Origin: Thioalkalivibrio sp. ALE14 | Lineage (GTDB): Bacteria; Pseudomonadota; Gammaproteobacteria; Ectothiorhodospirales; Ectothiorhodospiraceae | NCBI RefSeq assembly: GCF_000376845.1 | Contig: NZ_AQXY01000021.1 | Location: forward strand, 1 to 64,000 | Length of the DNA: 64,000 bases | Direction of reading: 5' to 3' | Part shown: in pieces, positions 53,834 to 62,422 of the stretch | Position numbering within the stretch: the first letter of the stretch is position 1 | Layout of the letters: each line of letters starts with the position of its first letter | Notes under the pieces: generated by a model | The model's database searches: none | Seen by the model: the letters and a program-made list of their open reading frames with translations, nothing else | What the model was told of the DNA's origin: nothing | Position numbers and translations under genes: made by a program

Positions 53834-54151
53834 ATGAAACTTGTCAAACTCGTCAAGCTGAACAATCTGCAGTACAACCCGAACCGTGACCCGGAGGTGT
53901 ACCGCCGTCCGATCAACGAGGAATTCCGGGTTCAGGCCTCGCTCAATGGTTCCGGCACCGCCCAGTGCAAGTTCTCGGTGGAAGGCGAGACCCTGTGCGA
54001 AGGCAGTGTGTCCCTGCCGGGCACCTTTGACTGCAAGTTCAGCTACGACACCGCCGGCACCCGCATTGGCGACCTGGTAATCGAGGGCAACGGCGAGACC
54101 TTCCACGAGAAGATCCGCATCGACGTGCTGGAACACGCCTGGATCGGCTGA
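53834..54151 (+). CDS. Small cysteine-containing protein of unknown function
   Basis: I do not recognise this protein. The 105 residues (MKLVKLVKLNNLQYNPNRDP...) have no signal peptide or membrane helix. They look all-beta, with evenly spaced strands and three cysteines in AQCKFSVEGETLCEG and GTFDCKFSYD. GAGG lies seven bases before the ATG. An in-frame ATG at 53750 would add 28 residues but has no ribosome site. A terminator follows. It is divergent from cbbQ-cbbO-deacetylase, which makes a functional link possible. Codon use looks like its neighbours, so nothing points to recent transfer. Confidence 0.7.
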   Translation: MKLVKLVKLNNLQYNPNRDPEVYRRPINEEFRVQASLNGSGTAQCKFSVEGETLCEGSVSLPGTFDCKFSYDTAGTRIGDLVIEGNGETFHEKIRIDVLEHAWIG

Positions 54152-54194
54152 GTCCGGCTCGACCCACCCCGGCTTGGTTCCGGGGCGCGTCACT

Positions 54195-54232
54195 CAAAGG
54201 CCCCGCGGCAACCTGCCCGGGGCCTTTCGCGT
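54195..54232 (+). terminator. Terminator after the small unknown gene
   Basis: AAAGGCCCC pairs with GGGGCCTTT across a 14-base loop that includes a CGGCAACCTGCC mini-arm. CGCGTTTC follows. It lies 44 bases after the stop. Confidence 0.7.
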
Positions 54233-54259
54233 TTCAGGTCCAGCCACACCTCTCTTCTC

Positions 54260-54557
54260 GTCTGCCCGACCGCATGCCCCCTCGCAATCCCGGCCGCAGC
54301 GAAGCCGAGCGCCGGGATCTCCCGGGCGAGCCCCCTGACGTCCGGGTTATCTCCAGCGGTGGAGATCCCGGATAACCGCTGCAGGGTTTCCGGGATGACG
54401 AGGGGGAGAACGTCATGGTGACCGGAGAAGGCCGACAACGTGTTCCGATCGACCCGTCGCGCGTCCCCGAATCGGGTTTCTCCGTGCTCTCCGTGTCCTC
54501 CGGGGTGCAACCGCCCTTGCCCTTCTTCGTATCTTCGTGCGCTTCGTGGTGAAAAAT
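54260..54557. repeat. Two repeat types between the convergent unknown gene and proX
   Basis: The first (about 54280-54420) contains CCGGGATCTCC, GGTTATCTCCAGCGG, GATCCCGGATAACCGCTGC and TTTCCGGGATGACG in mutually inverted order, resembling CGTCATCCCGG-type dispersed repeats. The second (about 54500-54557) has AACCGCCCTTGCCCTTCTTC, then GTATCTTCGTGCGCTTCGTG, a single arm of the CACCACGAAG family. No gene was found in 54152-54627. Confidence 0.65.
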
Positions 54558-54575
54558 GGAGACGGCCCCCAGACG

Positions 54576-54606
54576 AAGAAAGCCCCGCCGGAGCGGGGCT
54601 TTCGGG
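54576..54606 (-). terminator. Terminator after proX
   Basis: On the minus strand GAAAGCCCCGC pairs with GCGGGGCTTTC and TTCGTC follows. It starts 22 bases after the proX stop. Confidence 0.8.
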
Positions 54607-54627
54607 CGTTACGGATGCCTGCCGTGA

Positions 54628-55497
54628 TCAGTCGATCACGCCGGTCACCCAGTACTGCACGTACTTCGGGTTGTCCTCGATAAAGCGGTCCACCGCCTCC
54701 TCGTAGGAGTTCTCCTGGGCGTAGAACATCGCGTCTTCCAGCACCTCCAGATCCAGGTGCATGCGCGAGATCATCATCGCCACGTCGTGGTACTCCTCGG
54801 CGAAGCCCTCACGCGCCAGGGCGTGGATACGCTCGAACCCGCCCAGAGCGCCTTCCGGGTCCTCCAGGTAGCGCAGGTCGTAGGCCCCGAACTTCCAGTG
54901 CGGGCTCCAGCCGGTCACCACGATCCATTCATCGCGGCGGATCGCCCGATCCAGCGCGGAGGTCATGCCCGCCCCGGAGGAGATCTGCAGGTCGTAGCCA
55001 TCCAGCCCGTAGGTCTCGATGGCCTCTTCCGACAGCCGGGTCAGGCCCGCGCCCGGATCGATGCCGGTGATGCGGCCATTCAGCTGGTCACGCACGGAGT
55101 CCTTCTTCAGGTCTTCGATGGAGCCGAGTTCATCCTCGGGCACGTAGTCCGGCACGACCCAGCCGAGGCGGGCATTGCCATACAGGGGACCGAGATTCAC
55201 CACGTCCTGACCGACGCGGTCCATGTAGTCCGCGTGGGTGCCTGGCAGCCAGGCCATCAGCATCATGTCGATGTCACCGGACGCGAGGCCCTGGTACTGC
55301 GGGGCAATGTCGGTCTGGATCAGTTCGACCGAATAGCCCATCTCGTCCTCGATGACGCGCTCGGCCAGTTTGGTCACGAACTCGGCATCGGACCACGCGG
55401 TCCAGCCGATCTGGATATCGTCGGCCTGGGCCGTCGCGAGGCCCATGGAGGCGGCCAGGACGCCGCCCAGAAGGGTTGAGGTCAGTGTCTTGTTCAT
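54628..55497 (-). CDS. proX: Glycine betaine/proline ABC transporter substrate-binding protein
   Basis: This OpuAC-type binding protein delivers glycine betaine or a related osmolyte to ProVW. The 289-residue precursor has a signal peptide (LLGGVLAASMGLATAQA). The mature part starts with DDIQIGWTAWSDAEFVTKLA. Trp and Tyr residues for a betaine cage occur in MAWLPGTHADYMDR, VVTGWSPHWKFGAYDL and LRYLEDPEGALGG. It is the last gene of a proV-proW-proX operon and ends in a terminator. Confidence 0.92.
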   Translation of the reverse strand: MNKTLTSTLLGGVLAASMGLATAQADDIQIGWTAWSDAEFVTKLAERVIEDEMGYSVELIQTDIAPQYQGLASGDIDMMLMAWLPGTHADYMDRVGQDVVNLGPLYGNARLGWVVPDYVPEDELGSIEDLKKDSVRDQLNGRITGIDPGAGLTRLSEEAIETYGLDGYDLQISSGAGMTSALDRAIRRDEWIVVTGWSPHWKFGAYDLRYLEDPEGALGGFERIHALAREGFAEEYHDVAMMISRMHLDLEVLEDAMFYAQENSYEEAVDRFIEDNPKYVQYWVTGVID

Positions 55498-55549
55498 CGC
55501 GCTACTCCTTCCTTCGTGTGAAACGGATGGCGCGACGCACGGAACGGCC

Positions 55550-56392
55550 CTAGCCGCTTGCCTTGCGCCGCAGCCCTACGCTCTGAGTGATCCGGTCGAG
55601 CAGGATGGCGAGGATCACGACCCCCAGGCCGCCCTCGAAACCCAACCCGACATCGAGCCGCTGGATACCGGTCAGCACGGTGTTGCCGAGGCCGCCGGCA
55701 CCGATCATCGACGCGATCACCACCATGGAGAGTGCCAGCATGATGGTCTGGTTGATGCCCGCCATGATCGACGGCATCGCCAGAGGTAACTGAATCTTGG
55801 TCAGAAGCTGGCGTCGATTGCAACCGAAGGCCAGCCCGGCCTCGATCTGCTCTCGATTCACCTGGCGAATGCCGAGGTTGGTCAGGCGCACCACCGGCGG
55901 CATGCAGAAAACCACCGTGGCGATCGCGCCCGGCACCGTACCCAGCCCGAAGAAGATCGCCGCCGGGATCAGGTAGACGAACGGCGGCATGGTCTGCATC
56001 AGGTCCAGCACCGGACGAATCGACGCCTCGACCCAGTCGCTGCGCGCCATCGCGACCCCGACCGGCATACCAATCGCCAGTGCCACGGCCGTGGCCGCCA
56101 GCACCAGCGACAGGGTCTTGATGGTGGGTTCCCACAGGTCCATCCCGAGGATCAGGCCCAGCGCGACAATGGCGAAGATGCCGAAACGCCAGCTGACCCG
56201 CCACCAGCTCAGACCCACCAGGGCCAGCACCAGCAGCCAGGCCGGGATCGCCAGCAGCGCGCCCTCGAAGGAGTTGGTCAGGAGCCCGAGGAACCAGGCG
56301 ATGCCATCCAGGGCCGGTTCCAGATTGGCGAGGATCCAGTCGACTGCGGCCTCGATCCAGTCGCCCACGGGGATATTGATGCGGTCTTCCAT
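55550..56392 (-). CDS. proW: Glycine betaine/proline ABC transporter permease
   Basis: This is the permease of the osmolyte importer. The 280 residues form about six to seven helices. The ABC permease loop is LTNLGIRQVNREQIEAGLAF, then GCNRRQLLTKIQLPLAMPSI, a family signature. The C-terminal GGLGNTVLTGIQRLDVG block is also typical. It begins one base after the proV stop, and proX starts 52 bases further on. A soluble N-terminal region of about 45 residues precedes the helices, as in ProW. Confidence 0.93.
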   Translation of the reverse strand: MEDRINIPVGDWIEAAVDWILANLEPALDGIAWFLGLLTNSFEGALLAIPAWLLVLALVGLSWWRVSWRFGIFAIVALGLILGMDLWEPTIKTLSLVLAATAVALAIGMPVGVAMARSDWVEASIRPVLDLMQTMPPFVYLIPAAIFFGLGTVPGAIATVVFCMPPVVRLTNLGIRQVNREQIEAGLAFGCNRRQLLTKIQLPLAMPSIMAGINQTIMLALSMVVIASMIGAGGLGNTVLTGIQRLDVGLGFEGGLGVVILAILLDRITQSVGLRRKASG

Positions 56393-56393
56393 G

Positions 56394-57599
56394 TCAGTGA
56401 TCTCCGTTGGCGACGGCCACGTTCCGGCTGCGGTCCAGGGCCTCGACCAGCCGCGGCAGAGTCACCAGCCCACGGAACGCCCCATCGGCGTCCACCACCG
56501 GGATGGACACCGGGCTCTTCGCGGCGCGCCCCGGCAGATCCGCCAGTGCCACATCCTCGGTGACCGGCTCCACCTCGACCGCGACCTCGCTTGCCGGGCG
56601 GTCCACGGTCAGCTCGCCGAGGCGCTTGGCCTGGACGACCGACCGGAACCGGCCCTCGGCGTCGACAATCACGGCCTCGTTGCCCGGCACATGGGCGATG
56701 CGGTTGCGCGCCTCGCCGGCCGTGGTGTCGGCATCCAGCACCGGGATATTCTCGCTGTCCATGATGTCACAGGCCTGAAATACCTGGGTGATGTCCACGC
56801 CGTGGAAGAACGAGCGAACATATTCGTTGGCCGGATCGACAATGATCTCTTTTGGCGTCCCCACCTGCACCACTTCGCCGCCCTGCATGATGGCGATGCG
56901 ATCGCCAATGCGGATGGCCTCGTCCAGGTCATGGGAGATAAAGACCACGGTGCGTCGGCGCTCGTGCTGCAGGTCCAGCAGTCGATCCTGCATCTCGGTG
57001 CGGATGAGCGGGTCCAGCGCCGAGAAGGCCTCGTCCATCAGCATGATGGAGGGATCAGTCGCCAGCGCCCGCGCCAGACCCACGCGCTGCTGCATCCCGC
57101 CGGAGAGTTCATCGGGGTAACTGCGGGCATGGGCCTTCAGACCCACTTGGTCGAGCGCCTCCAGCGCCCTTTCACGACGCCGGGCGCGGCCGACGCCGGC
57201 AATCTCCAGCCCGAACGCGGCGTTGTCGATCACAGTCTTGTGCGGCATCAGGGCGAAGGACTGGAACACCATGGCCATGTCCTCGCTGCGGAGCCGGATC
57301 AGTTCGCGCTGGTTCATCCGCGTCACATCGCGCCCGCGGACCTCCACGGTGCCGGCAGTGGGCTCGATCAGCCGGTTGAGCAGGCGCACCAGGGTGGACT
57401 TGCCCGAGCCGGACAAGCCCATGACCACAAAGATCTCGCCCTCGGCGATATCCAGGTTGCAGTCCTTCACGCCCACCGTGTTGCCGGTGCGCTCGAAGAT
57501 GGTGTCCTTGTCCAGCCCGTCCTGGATCAGCCGCAGACCCTCCTGGGGGTTCGGACCAAACACCTTGAACAGATCGCGCACCCGGATGATGGGTTCCAT
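56394..57599 (-). CDS. proV: Glycine betaine/proline ABC transporter ATPase with CBS domains
   Basis: ProV powers uptake of osmolytes. The 401 residues hold an ABC domain with Walker A GLSGSGKST at 61-69, signature LSGGMQQRVGLARAL and Walker B IMLMDEAFSALDPLIR. A pair of CBS domains spans about 285-395 (NIPVLDADTTAGEARNRIAH, SIPVVDADGAFRGLVTLPRL) that in related transporters sense ionic strength. It leads proVWX. It lies 53 bases after the receiver-like gene on the same strand, so read-through from the lipoate operon is possible. Confidence 0.94.
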   Translation of the reverse strand: MEPIIRVRDLFKVFGPNPQEGLRLIQDGLDKDTIFERTGNTVGVKDCNLDIAEGEIFVVMGLSGSGKSTLVRLLNRLIEPTAGTVEVRGRDVTRMNQRELIRLRSEDMAMVFQSFALMPHKTVIDNAAFGLEIAGVGRARRRERALEALDQVGLKAHARSYPDELSGGMQQRVGLARALATDPSIMLMDEAFSALDPLIRTEMQDRLLDLQHERRRTVVFISHDLDEAIRIGDRIAIMQGGEVVQVGTPKEIIVDPANEYVRSFFHGVDITQVFQACDIMDSENIPVLDADTTAGEARNRIAHVPGNEAVIVDAEGRFRSVVQAKRLGELTVDRPASEVAVEVEPVTEDVALADLPGRAAKSPVSIPVVDADGAFRGLVTLPRLVEALDRSRNVAVANGDH

Positions 57600-57652
57600 G
57601 CCACGCTCTCCCTGCCAGTAACGTCGCGATGCCGAGCCCGGCTGGCAGCGGA

Positions 57653-58036
57653 CTACCAGTCGTACTGGCGAATGAATTCGGGCAGCTTGTCGATCATCTC
57701 GTCACGCCCGAAGAAGCGGTCGGCGCGGGCCAGGCGCATTTCGTCCTGGATGTCCTGATCGCCGCCAAAGCAGAATACCGGAAGATTGATCTGGTATTCC
57801 ATGCGCAGCATACGGATCACGTCGAGCGGGTCGAAGACCTCGATCTCGTCCAGATCCAGCAACAGGAACCTGTATAACAGGATCTCGTTCCATGGCCCAA
57901 GTTCATCGAGATCGGTGACCCGGTGCAACTGCCAGTCTGACGGTAACTGGGCCTGCAGGCGTTCGGTCATCCCGGCATCCTGGGTCATCAGGATCAGGCG
58001 TTTCTCGAGGCGGCGCTCGATTGTCGGTTCGGACAT
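57653..58036 (-). CDS. Atypical receiver-like protein in the lipoate-ligase operon
   Basis: The 127 residues fold most plausibly like a response-regulator receiver: RLILMTQDAGMTERLQAQLP, then FLLLDLDEIEVFDPLDVIRM, then NLPVFCFGGDQDIQDE and ADRFFGRDEMIDKLPEFIRQ. The central LLLDLD could offer an aspartate, but the usual Thr/Ser and Lys positions appear as Gly and Arg, so phosphorylation is doubtful. There is no output domain. It starts 46 bases after the lipoate-ligase stop and is likely in the same operon. I know no function. A protein-interaction role with the ligase or its target is one guess. Confidence 0.68.
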   Translation of the reverse strand: MSEPTIERRLEKRLILMTQDAGMTERLQAQLPSDWQLHRVTDLDELGPWNEILLYRFLLLDLDEIEVFDPLDVIRMLRMEYQINLPVFCFGGDQDIQDEMRLARADRFFGRDEMIDKLPEFIRQYDW

Positions 58037-58082
58037 GAGGCGACTCCGGCGTTTGGGGGTCGTGGGGCGCGAAACGGGCGGT

Positions 58083-59126
58083 TCAGGCCGCCACAATCCC
58101 GCGATAAAGCCCGTCGATTCGGGCACTGATCTCATCGACCATATTGGGCTGAAGCTGGCCGTTGAGCCGCGAGCGCACGCGCAGGCGCTCCGGCGACTCG
58201 CCCACCAGCCGTTCTTCGAGGATCGCCGTGGTCGCCGGATCCTCGCACCAGATGCGCGCGATGTGCGAGCCCTGCACGTGGAGCCGCAGGCGCCCGCAAG
58301 CCCCGCGGGTCTCGAACACATGGTTGTCGCGATTCACGCGGATGCCGTCGCGCACGGACGGCGAACCCTGCCCGTCGGCCAGGTCCTCCAGTTCCTCGAG
58401 CCCGACGGTCAGCCATTGCTCGATCGTCTCCGGATCCGGATCGACGGCACGCACGGGACCCCCGAAACGACGTTCCAGGACCGCCCGCAGTGCTGCCTCC
58501 ACCTGCGCGGGCTCCGGGGGGTGCAGGCACTGGCGGGCGCAGTCGGTCATGCCCGTCTCCAGGGCCGGACGCAGCCAGTCGCGGTAACCCTCGCTGGGCG
58601 CGTGCACGCAGGCCAGAAAGCGCTCGACCGGGAAATGCCGCAGGAAGCTAGCGCCGAAGACGCAGCCCTCGTCCAGCGTTGCCGCGCCGGTGCCCATGAT
58701 CTTGCGCCCCTGCACCCAGACGTCCTGCCCCCGGGCCTCAACGCCTTCCAGCCCGAGTTCGCGCAGGACATCCATCGCGATCCCGAGGCCCATGGCGAAC
58801 AGGTGCCGATGGCCCCGCGCGAGGACATGGCGCGGCTGGATCAGGAAAAAGCAGGCCTGGTCGGCATCCACCCAGACCGAACCGCCCCCCAGGGGGCGGC
58901 GTACCACGGGCACCCCTTGCTCGGCGCAGGCCGCCAGGTCGAGATCGGTCCCGGCATCCTGGCTGGCCCCGACCGAGATATGCGGCTCGTGCGCGTGCGC
59001 CCACAACAGGCGCGGCGGCGCGTCCGGTGCGGTGGAGGCCGCCAGACCCGTGTAAAGCGCGTGGAGTTCTTCGGCGGACCGGGCCCCGGCGTCGATCCAC
59101 TCCGGGGTTACCGTGGATGCGACCAA
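58083..59126 (-). CDS. Lipoate-protein ligase A, sLpl(AB)-type
   Basis: The enzyme activates lipoate or octanoate with ATP and attaches it to a lysine of a carrier protein. The 347 residues contain the LplA motifs RRPLGGGSVWVDADQACFFL (about 76-95) and the catalytic lysine in GRKIMGTGAATLDEG (Lys142). An accessory C-terminal domain of about 90 residues is also present (VRDGIRVNRDNHVFETRGAC), as in two-domain ligases. TTG is the start, with GAGG nine bases upstream and the previous gene's stop three bases away. Closeness to lipS/lipT suggests it serves the lipoate-binding proteins of the sHdr sulfur-oxidation pathway rather than only pyruvate dehydrogenase. Confidence 0.88.
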   Translation of the reverse strand: MVASTVTPEWIDAGARSAEELHALYTGLAASTAPDAPPRLLWAHAHEPHISVGASQDAGTDLDLAACAEQGVPVVRRPLGGGSVWVDADQACFFLIQPRHVLARGHRHLFAMGLGIAMDVLRELGLEGVEARGQDVWVQGRKIMGTGAATLDEGCVFGASFLRHFPVERFLACVHAPSEGYRDWLRPALETGMTDCARQCLHPPEPAQVEAALRAVLERRFGGPVRAVDPDPETIEQWLTVGLEELEDLADGQGSPSVRDGIRVNRDNHVFETRGACGRLRLHVQGSHIARIWCEDPATTAILEERLVGESPERLRVRSRLNGQLQPNMVDEISARIDGLYRGIVAA

Positions 59127-59129
59127 GTG

Positions 59130-59558
59130 TCAGCCCTCGGTCTTGCCCTGCCCGGCGCCGGGGTCGTCGGCCTTGTCCTCCTCACCGGGCTGATAGAAGT
59201 AACGGAAATAGAAGTCACTGCGCGAGAGGTCCTCGTACAGCTTGGCGCGCTCCTCAACCCCGCTGCGCATGATCTCGACCATGGCCATGGCCTGCTCGCC
59301 ATCGATGATGTGGATGCCGCCGGTCAGTTCCTGATCGGTGTCGAGGAAGTGCGCGGCCAGCTCCTCCGGCTCCTGGATGTAGACCAGGAAGGACTTGCAG
59401 TCGGGATCCTCAAGATCCAGGGGCTGCATCACGATCTTGCCCAGCCAGGCCAGACGCGCCACCTGGTTAAACTGGTGGATATCGAGCTTCTTGCCCTTCT
59501 TGTACTTGTTGAGTTCGTTACGGATCTCGCCAATGTTGGCGATCTTCATCGATTTCAT
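59130..59558 (-). CDS. Protein of unknown function heading the lipoate-ligase operon
   Basis: I do not recognise a family. The 142 residues are soluble and mostly helical: KIANIGEIRNELNKYKKGKK, HQFNQVARLAWLGKIVMQPL, FLVYIQEPEELAAHFLDTDQ, EQAMAMVEIMRSGVEERAKL, then an acidic, Gly/Pro-rich tail. AGGA lies nine bases before the ATG at 59558; another in-frame ATG is nine bases further. Its stop is three bases before the ligase start, so the two are translationally coupled. The coupling makes a role in lipoylation or in binding the carrier protein likely, but this is inference. Confidence 0.72.
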   Translation of the reverse strand: MKSMKIANIGEIRNELNKYKKGKKLDIHQFNQVARLAWLGKIVMQPLDLEDPDCKSFLVYIQEPEELAAHFLDTDQELTGGIHIIDGEQAMAMVEIMRSGVEERAKLYEDLSRSDFYFRYFYQPGEEDKADDPGAGQGKTEG

Positions 59559-59617
59559 GGATGTGCATCCTGCCGCGAGTGTTGCGGGAGCATAAAACAA
59601 CTGCCTGCCGCGAACGT

Positions 59618-59646
59618 AAAAAAACCCCGGCAGACCGGGGTTCTTG
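59618..59646 (-). terminator. Terminator after the exported unknown gene at 59713
   Basis: On the minus strand AACCCCGG pairs with CCGGGGTT around TCTG and is followed by TTTTTTACG. It lies 67 bases past that gene's stop and separates it from the lipoate-ligase operon. Confidence 0.85.
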
Positions 59647-59712
59647 AGTGGGGCACACGGGAATTCCGCACCCCCTTGCGCCATTCCATGGCGCAGGCGG
59701 TCTCCAACGGTC

Positions 59713-60666
59713 TTACCACTGGAAACCGGTATCCTCTTCTTCGTAACCCGCGACTTCCTTCAGGGTCTCCTCCAGGGCGCCGGGCGAGCTGCGCAGCCGC
59801 ATGAAGCTGTTGTCACCCAGCATGCGCAGATCCGGGAAGTGCAGGGCCTTGCGGAAACGCATGTGCAGGGCCTCGACCTCGCCGCCGCGGACCAGGATCT
59901 CGATCGGCACCGTCGCGGTATGGCGGAACTCGCCCACGTCCACGATGCCAAGCTGGTGCAGATCGGCCGAGTCCTGGGCCGCCCCGTCGGACTCGCGCAC
60001 GGCCACACCGATCACGGTCACGTCCTGGCCCGGAATATCCACCCGGTAGATCTCGCTGACCCCCGCGACCCGGTTGCCCAGGTTGCTGTCCAGCTCGCTC
60101 AACGCGCCCCTCCGGTTGCCATGACTGGCCAGCTCGTAGGGCGCATCGAAGCGCTCCATGCCGAAGGTGTAGCGATAGCGATTCAGGTCGCGGTCGCTCA
60201 TCCCGTCTTCGGAACCGAACTCCCGCTCGGCACCCAGGGTGCTGGCCAGACGGCTGGCGACGCCCGTTACCGGACGGTCCAGACGATAGGCGTGACGGAA
60301 ATACTCCAGGTTGTTGTAGCTCACCTGAAGCTCGCCATCGACCGCCGTAACGGCCACCCGGATCGGGGCGATATACCCGCCGCGCTCCTCGGAACCGGCG
60401 ACGGACAGCAGGTCATCGTGGGTGACCACGACCACATGCCGGTCGTCACTGACCGGGTACTCGCCCAGGAACCGGAAATCTGCTTCCTCCAGGCGTTCCC
60501 GCACACTGGCGGCCTCGGCGGAGACATCCGTCCCCGCTTCAGTGTAGGCCAGCACGAACGGACGGTAGTTGTCCGCCGCCACGGTCTGGCTCGCCGCGAA
60601 CAGCGCAACCGCCGCGAACATGCCGACGGCACGGACACTCCGGCGCAATGCGTGGATTGCTCGCAT
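59713..60666 (-). CDS. Exported protein of unknown function
   Basis: I do not recognise this protein with confidence. The 317-residue precursor has a signal peptide (VGMFAAVALFAASQTVAA). The mature part opens with NYRPFVLAYTEAGTDVSAEA, continues with VRERLEEADFRFLGEYPVSD and VSYNNLEYFRHAYRLDRPVT, and closes with LHFPDLRMLGDNSFMRLRSS. No membrane anchor, cysteine pair or cofactor motif is seen. A DUF302-like fold is a weak possibility. AAAGGAGG lies five bases before the ATG. It stands 206 bases downstream of the FadL-type porin and ends in a strong terminator. A role in handling a substrate that enters through the porin is speculative. Confidence 0.7.
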   Translation of the reverse strand: MRAIHALRRSVRAVGMFAAVALFAASQTVAADNYRPFVLAYTEAGTDVSAEAASVRERLEEADFRFLGEYPVSDDRHVVVVTHDDLLSVAGSEERGGYIAPIRVAVTAVDGELQVSYNNLEYFRHAYRLDRPVTGVASRLASTLGAEREFGSEDGMSDRDLNRYRYTFGMERFDAPYELASHGNRRGALSELDSNLGNRVAGVSEIYRVDIPGQDVTVIGVAVRESDGAAQDSADLHQLGIVDVGEFRHTATVPIEILVRGGEVEALHMRFRKALHFPDLRMLGDNSFMRLRSSPGALEETLKEVAGYEEEDTGFQW

Positions 60667-60872
60667 GGCATCCTCCTTTGAATTCTCTAATAAGTTCGAG
60701 CGGAACGCTCGGCAGGAAAAAGGGCCCGGAACGCACCCCCCGGTGCGTCACGAACTTCAGAATCACCCGCCCTCCTTGGCGGATCCGGCCTTCCCCTCAA
60801 GACCGGCGCGCCCCTCCCGGACGCGCAATACCGAAGCCCGCGGCGGTCAGGCGACCGCCCCGGACCTCCCCA

Positions 60873-62138
60873 TCAGAACCGGTACGCGTACCCGATCTCG
60901 AGCTCGTACTGCTCCATCTCGATCTTCACGTCCGTTCCCTGCTGCATCATATGCGCACCGGATACACTCTTGCTCGGTGCATACATGGCCGCGAAATTCA
61001 GCTCATGCTGGCCGAATGCCTTGGTGAATCCGGCGGTGAAGTGATCTTCCATCACGGCCGGCGCCAGGATATTGAGCGTTACGTCACGTGCATGGATCGG
61101 GTTCTGTCCCCGGTTGTAGCCCACACGCCAAGTCCAGTCGTTGGCCGTTTCGAACTGGGCACCAAGCTTGAATACCCCGATGTCGCGCCAGCCGAAACCG
61201 GGGCCACCTTCGGCGCCGAAGGGCATACCGGTCATGCTCGGGTTGGAGATCGAATCAATCTCGGAATAATTGATACGCGTGTAATCGGCGGAAACCGTAA
61301 TGCTCGGCGTCACGTCAACGGCAATACCCAGACCCAGGGTCGATGGGATGTCGAAGCTCCCTCCGTCTGCAAAGAGCCCGCTGTAGTCATCAAATTCACT
61401 GTTCCGGATTTTGGTTCGGTAACTCCCGCCCAAGGTCACGGACTCGGCAAGTTCAGCCTGGAAACCGATCTGCGCCCCGTACCCCCAAGTGGTATCAGTG
61501 CCATTGTTAGTGAGGTTCTCGGGGTCGCTGCTCATCCCCTGAAACGCGCCCAACCCCTTCGCGCTGAAACGCTGGTAACTGATAATCGGACTAAAGCCGA
61601 CGCTGAAACCGCCGTTCGCCGATTGCTGAGCGTAGGTCGGAATAATCGCCAACTGCTCCAGGTCCACACCAGCCGGCCCTCCGCAGAAGATCCCGCCTCC
61701 CCCTTGGTCACAGTTCGAATCACCGGTCATGTAGCCGGGATAATCGGTATTCATGCCACCGTTGCCCAGCAGTGCGATACCCCAAGAACGGTTGCTATCA
61801 ATCTGCTGCACGTAGCCGAACGAGGGAATGAAGAAGTCTTCACTGCCGGAATCAACCGTCATCGACCCCATCTGGTTCTCGAAGGTCACGGAACGTTCGG
61901 GGCGGAAGTAGGCGAGGGAACCGTCGATACGGCTTTCCATGCCGGCGATGCCGGCGGGGTTGATGCCCGGGGCGTAGGCGTCCTGGGAGATCGCCATGCC
62001 GACGCCCCCCATGCCCTTGGCCTTGGTGCCGTAACCGTGGGCGAAGTAACCGTTGGTGGCGTGGGCGACGCCGGCGGAGCCCATGGCCAGGCCGACCGCG
62101 ATCGTCACCAGGCTGCGGCGAATAATGCGTGCTTCCAT
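60873..62138 (-). CDS. OmpP1/FadL-family outer-membrane protein
   Basis: This is a long-chain-fatty-acid or hydrophobic-compound porin of the FadL type. The 421-residue precursor has a signal peptide (SLVTIAVGLAMGSAGVAHA). The mature start NGYFAHGYGTKAKGMGGVGM and DAYAPGINPAGIAGMESRID contain the N-terminal hatch and NPA motif. Alternating amphipathic strands fill the rest, and the last residues YELEIGYAYRF end in an aromatic, as BAM substrates do. AAAGGAG precedes the ATG at 62138. In sulfur oxidisers FadL-type porins have been suggested for hydrophobic sulfur compounds; that is inference here. Confidence 0.88.
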   Translation of the reverse strand: MEARIIRRSLVTIAVGLAMGSAGVAHATNGYFAHGYGTKAKGMGGVGMAISQDAYAPGINPAGIAGMESRIDGSLAYFRPERSVTFENQMGSMTVDSGSEDFFIPSFGYVQQIDSNRSWGIALLGNGGMNTDYPGYMTGDSNCDQGGGGIFCGGPAGVDLEQLAIIPTYAQQSANGGFSVGFSPIISYQRFSAKGLGAFQGMSSDPENLTNNGTDTTWGYGAQIGFQAELAESVTLGGSYRTKIRNSEFDDYSGLFADGGSFDIPSTLGLGIAVDVTPSITVSADYTRINYSEIDSISNPSMTGMPFGAEGGPGFGWRDIGVFKLGAQFETANDWTWRVGYNRGQNPIHARDVTLNILAPAVMEDHFTAGFTKAFGQHELNFAAMYAPSKSVSGAHMMQQGTDVKIEMEQYELEIGYAYRF

Positions 62139-62370
62139 TTTGTATCTCCTTTGGTGGTCTTCTTGTTGTCTTGTACGAACACCCCGGTTCCGCGCGGCCC
62201 CCTTGTATCGCCGCCGGTCCGGTCTTGGTGGTGTTCCCACGGCCCGCGCCACGGTGACCGACCGTGCCGCGAGTTTTTCGGCAGGAGTGTTCAAGGGCAC
62301 TCACACGAATGGCCTTGATAACCCTGCTCGAAACCTGAATATTCAAAAAACCTTATTGACCCCCTAACGT

Positions 62371-62401
62371 GCGAAAGCCCCGGGGGTGCCGGGGCTTTCG
62401 C
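62371..62401 (-). terminator. Terminator after the LipS-type gene
   Basis: On the minus strand GCGAAAGCCCCGG pairs with CCGGGGCTTTCGC. It starts 22 bases after the stop at 62423. The rest of 62139-62422 shows only weak promoter-like boxes (TTGAAT near 62335) for the porin gene. Confidence 0.7.
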
Positions 62402-62422
62402 TGGATACTACCACTATCAATT

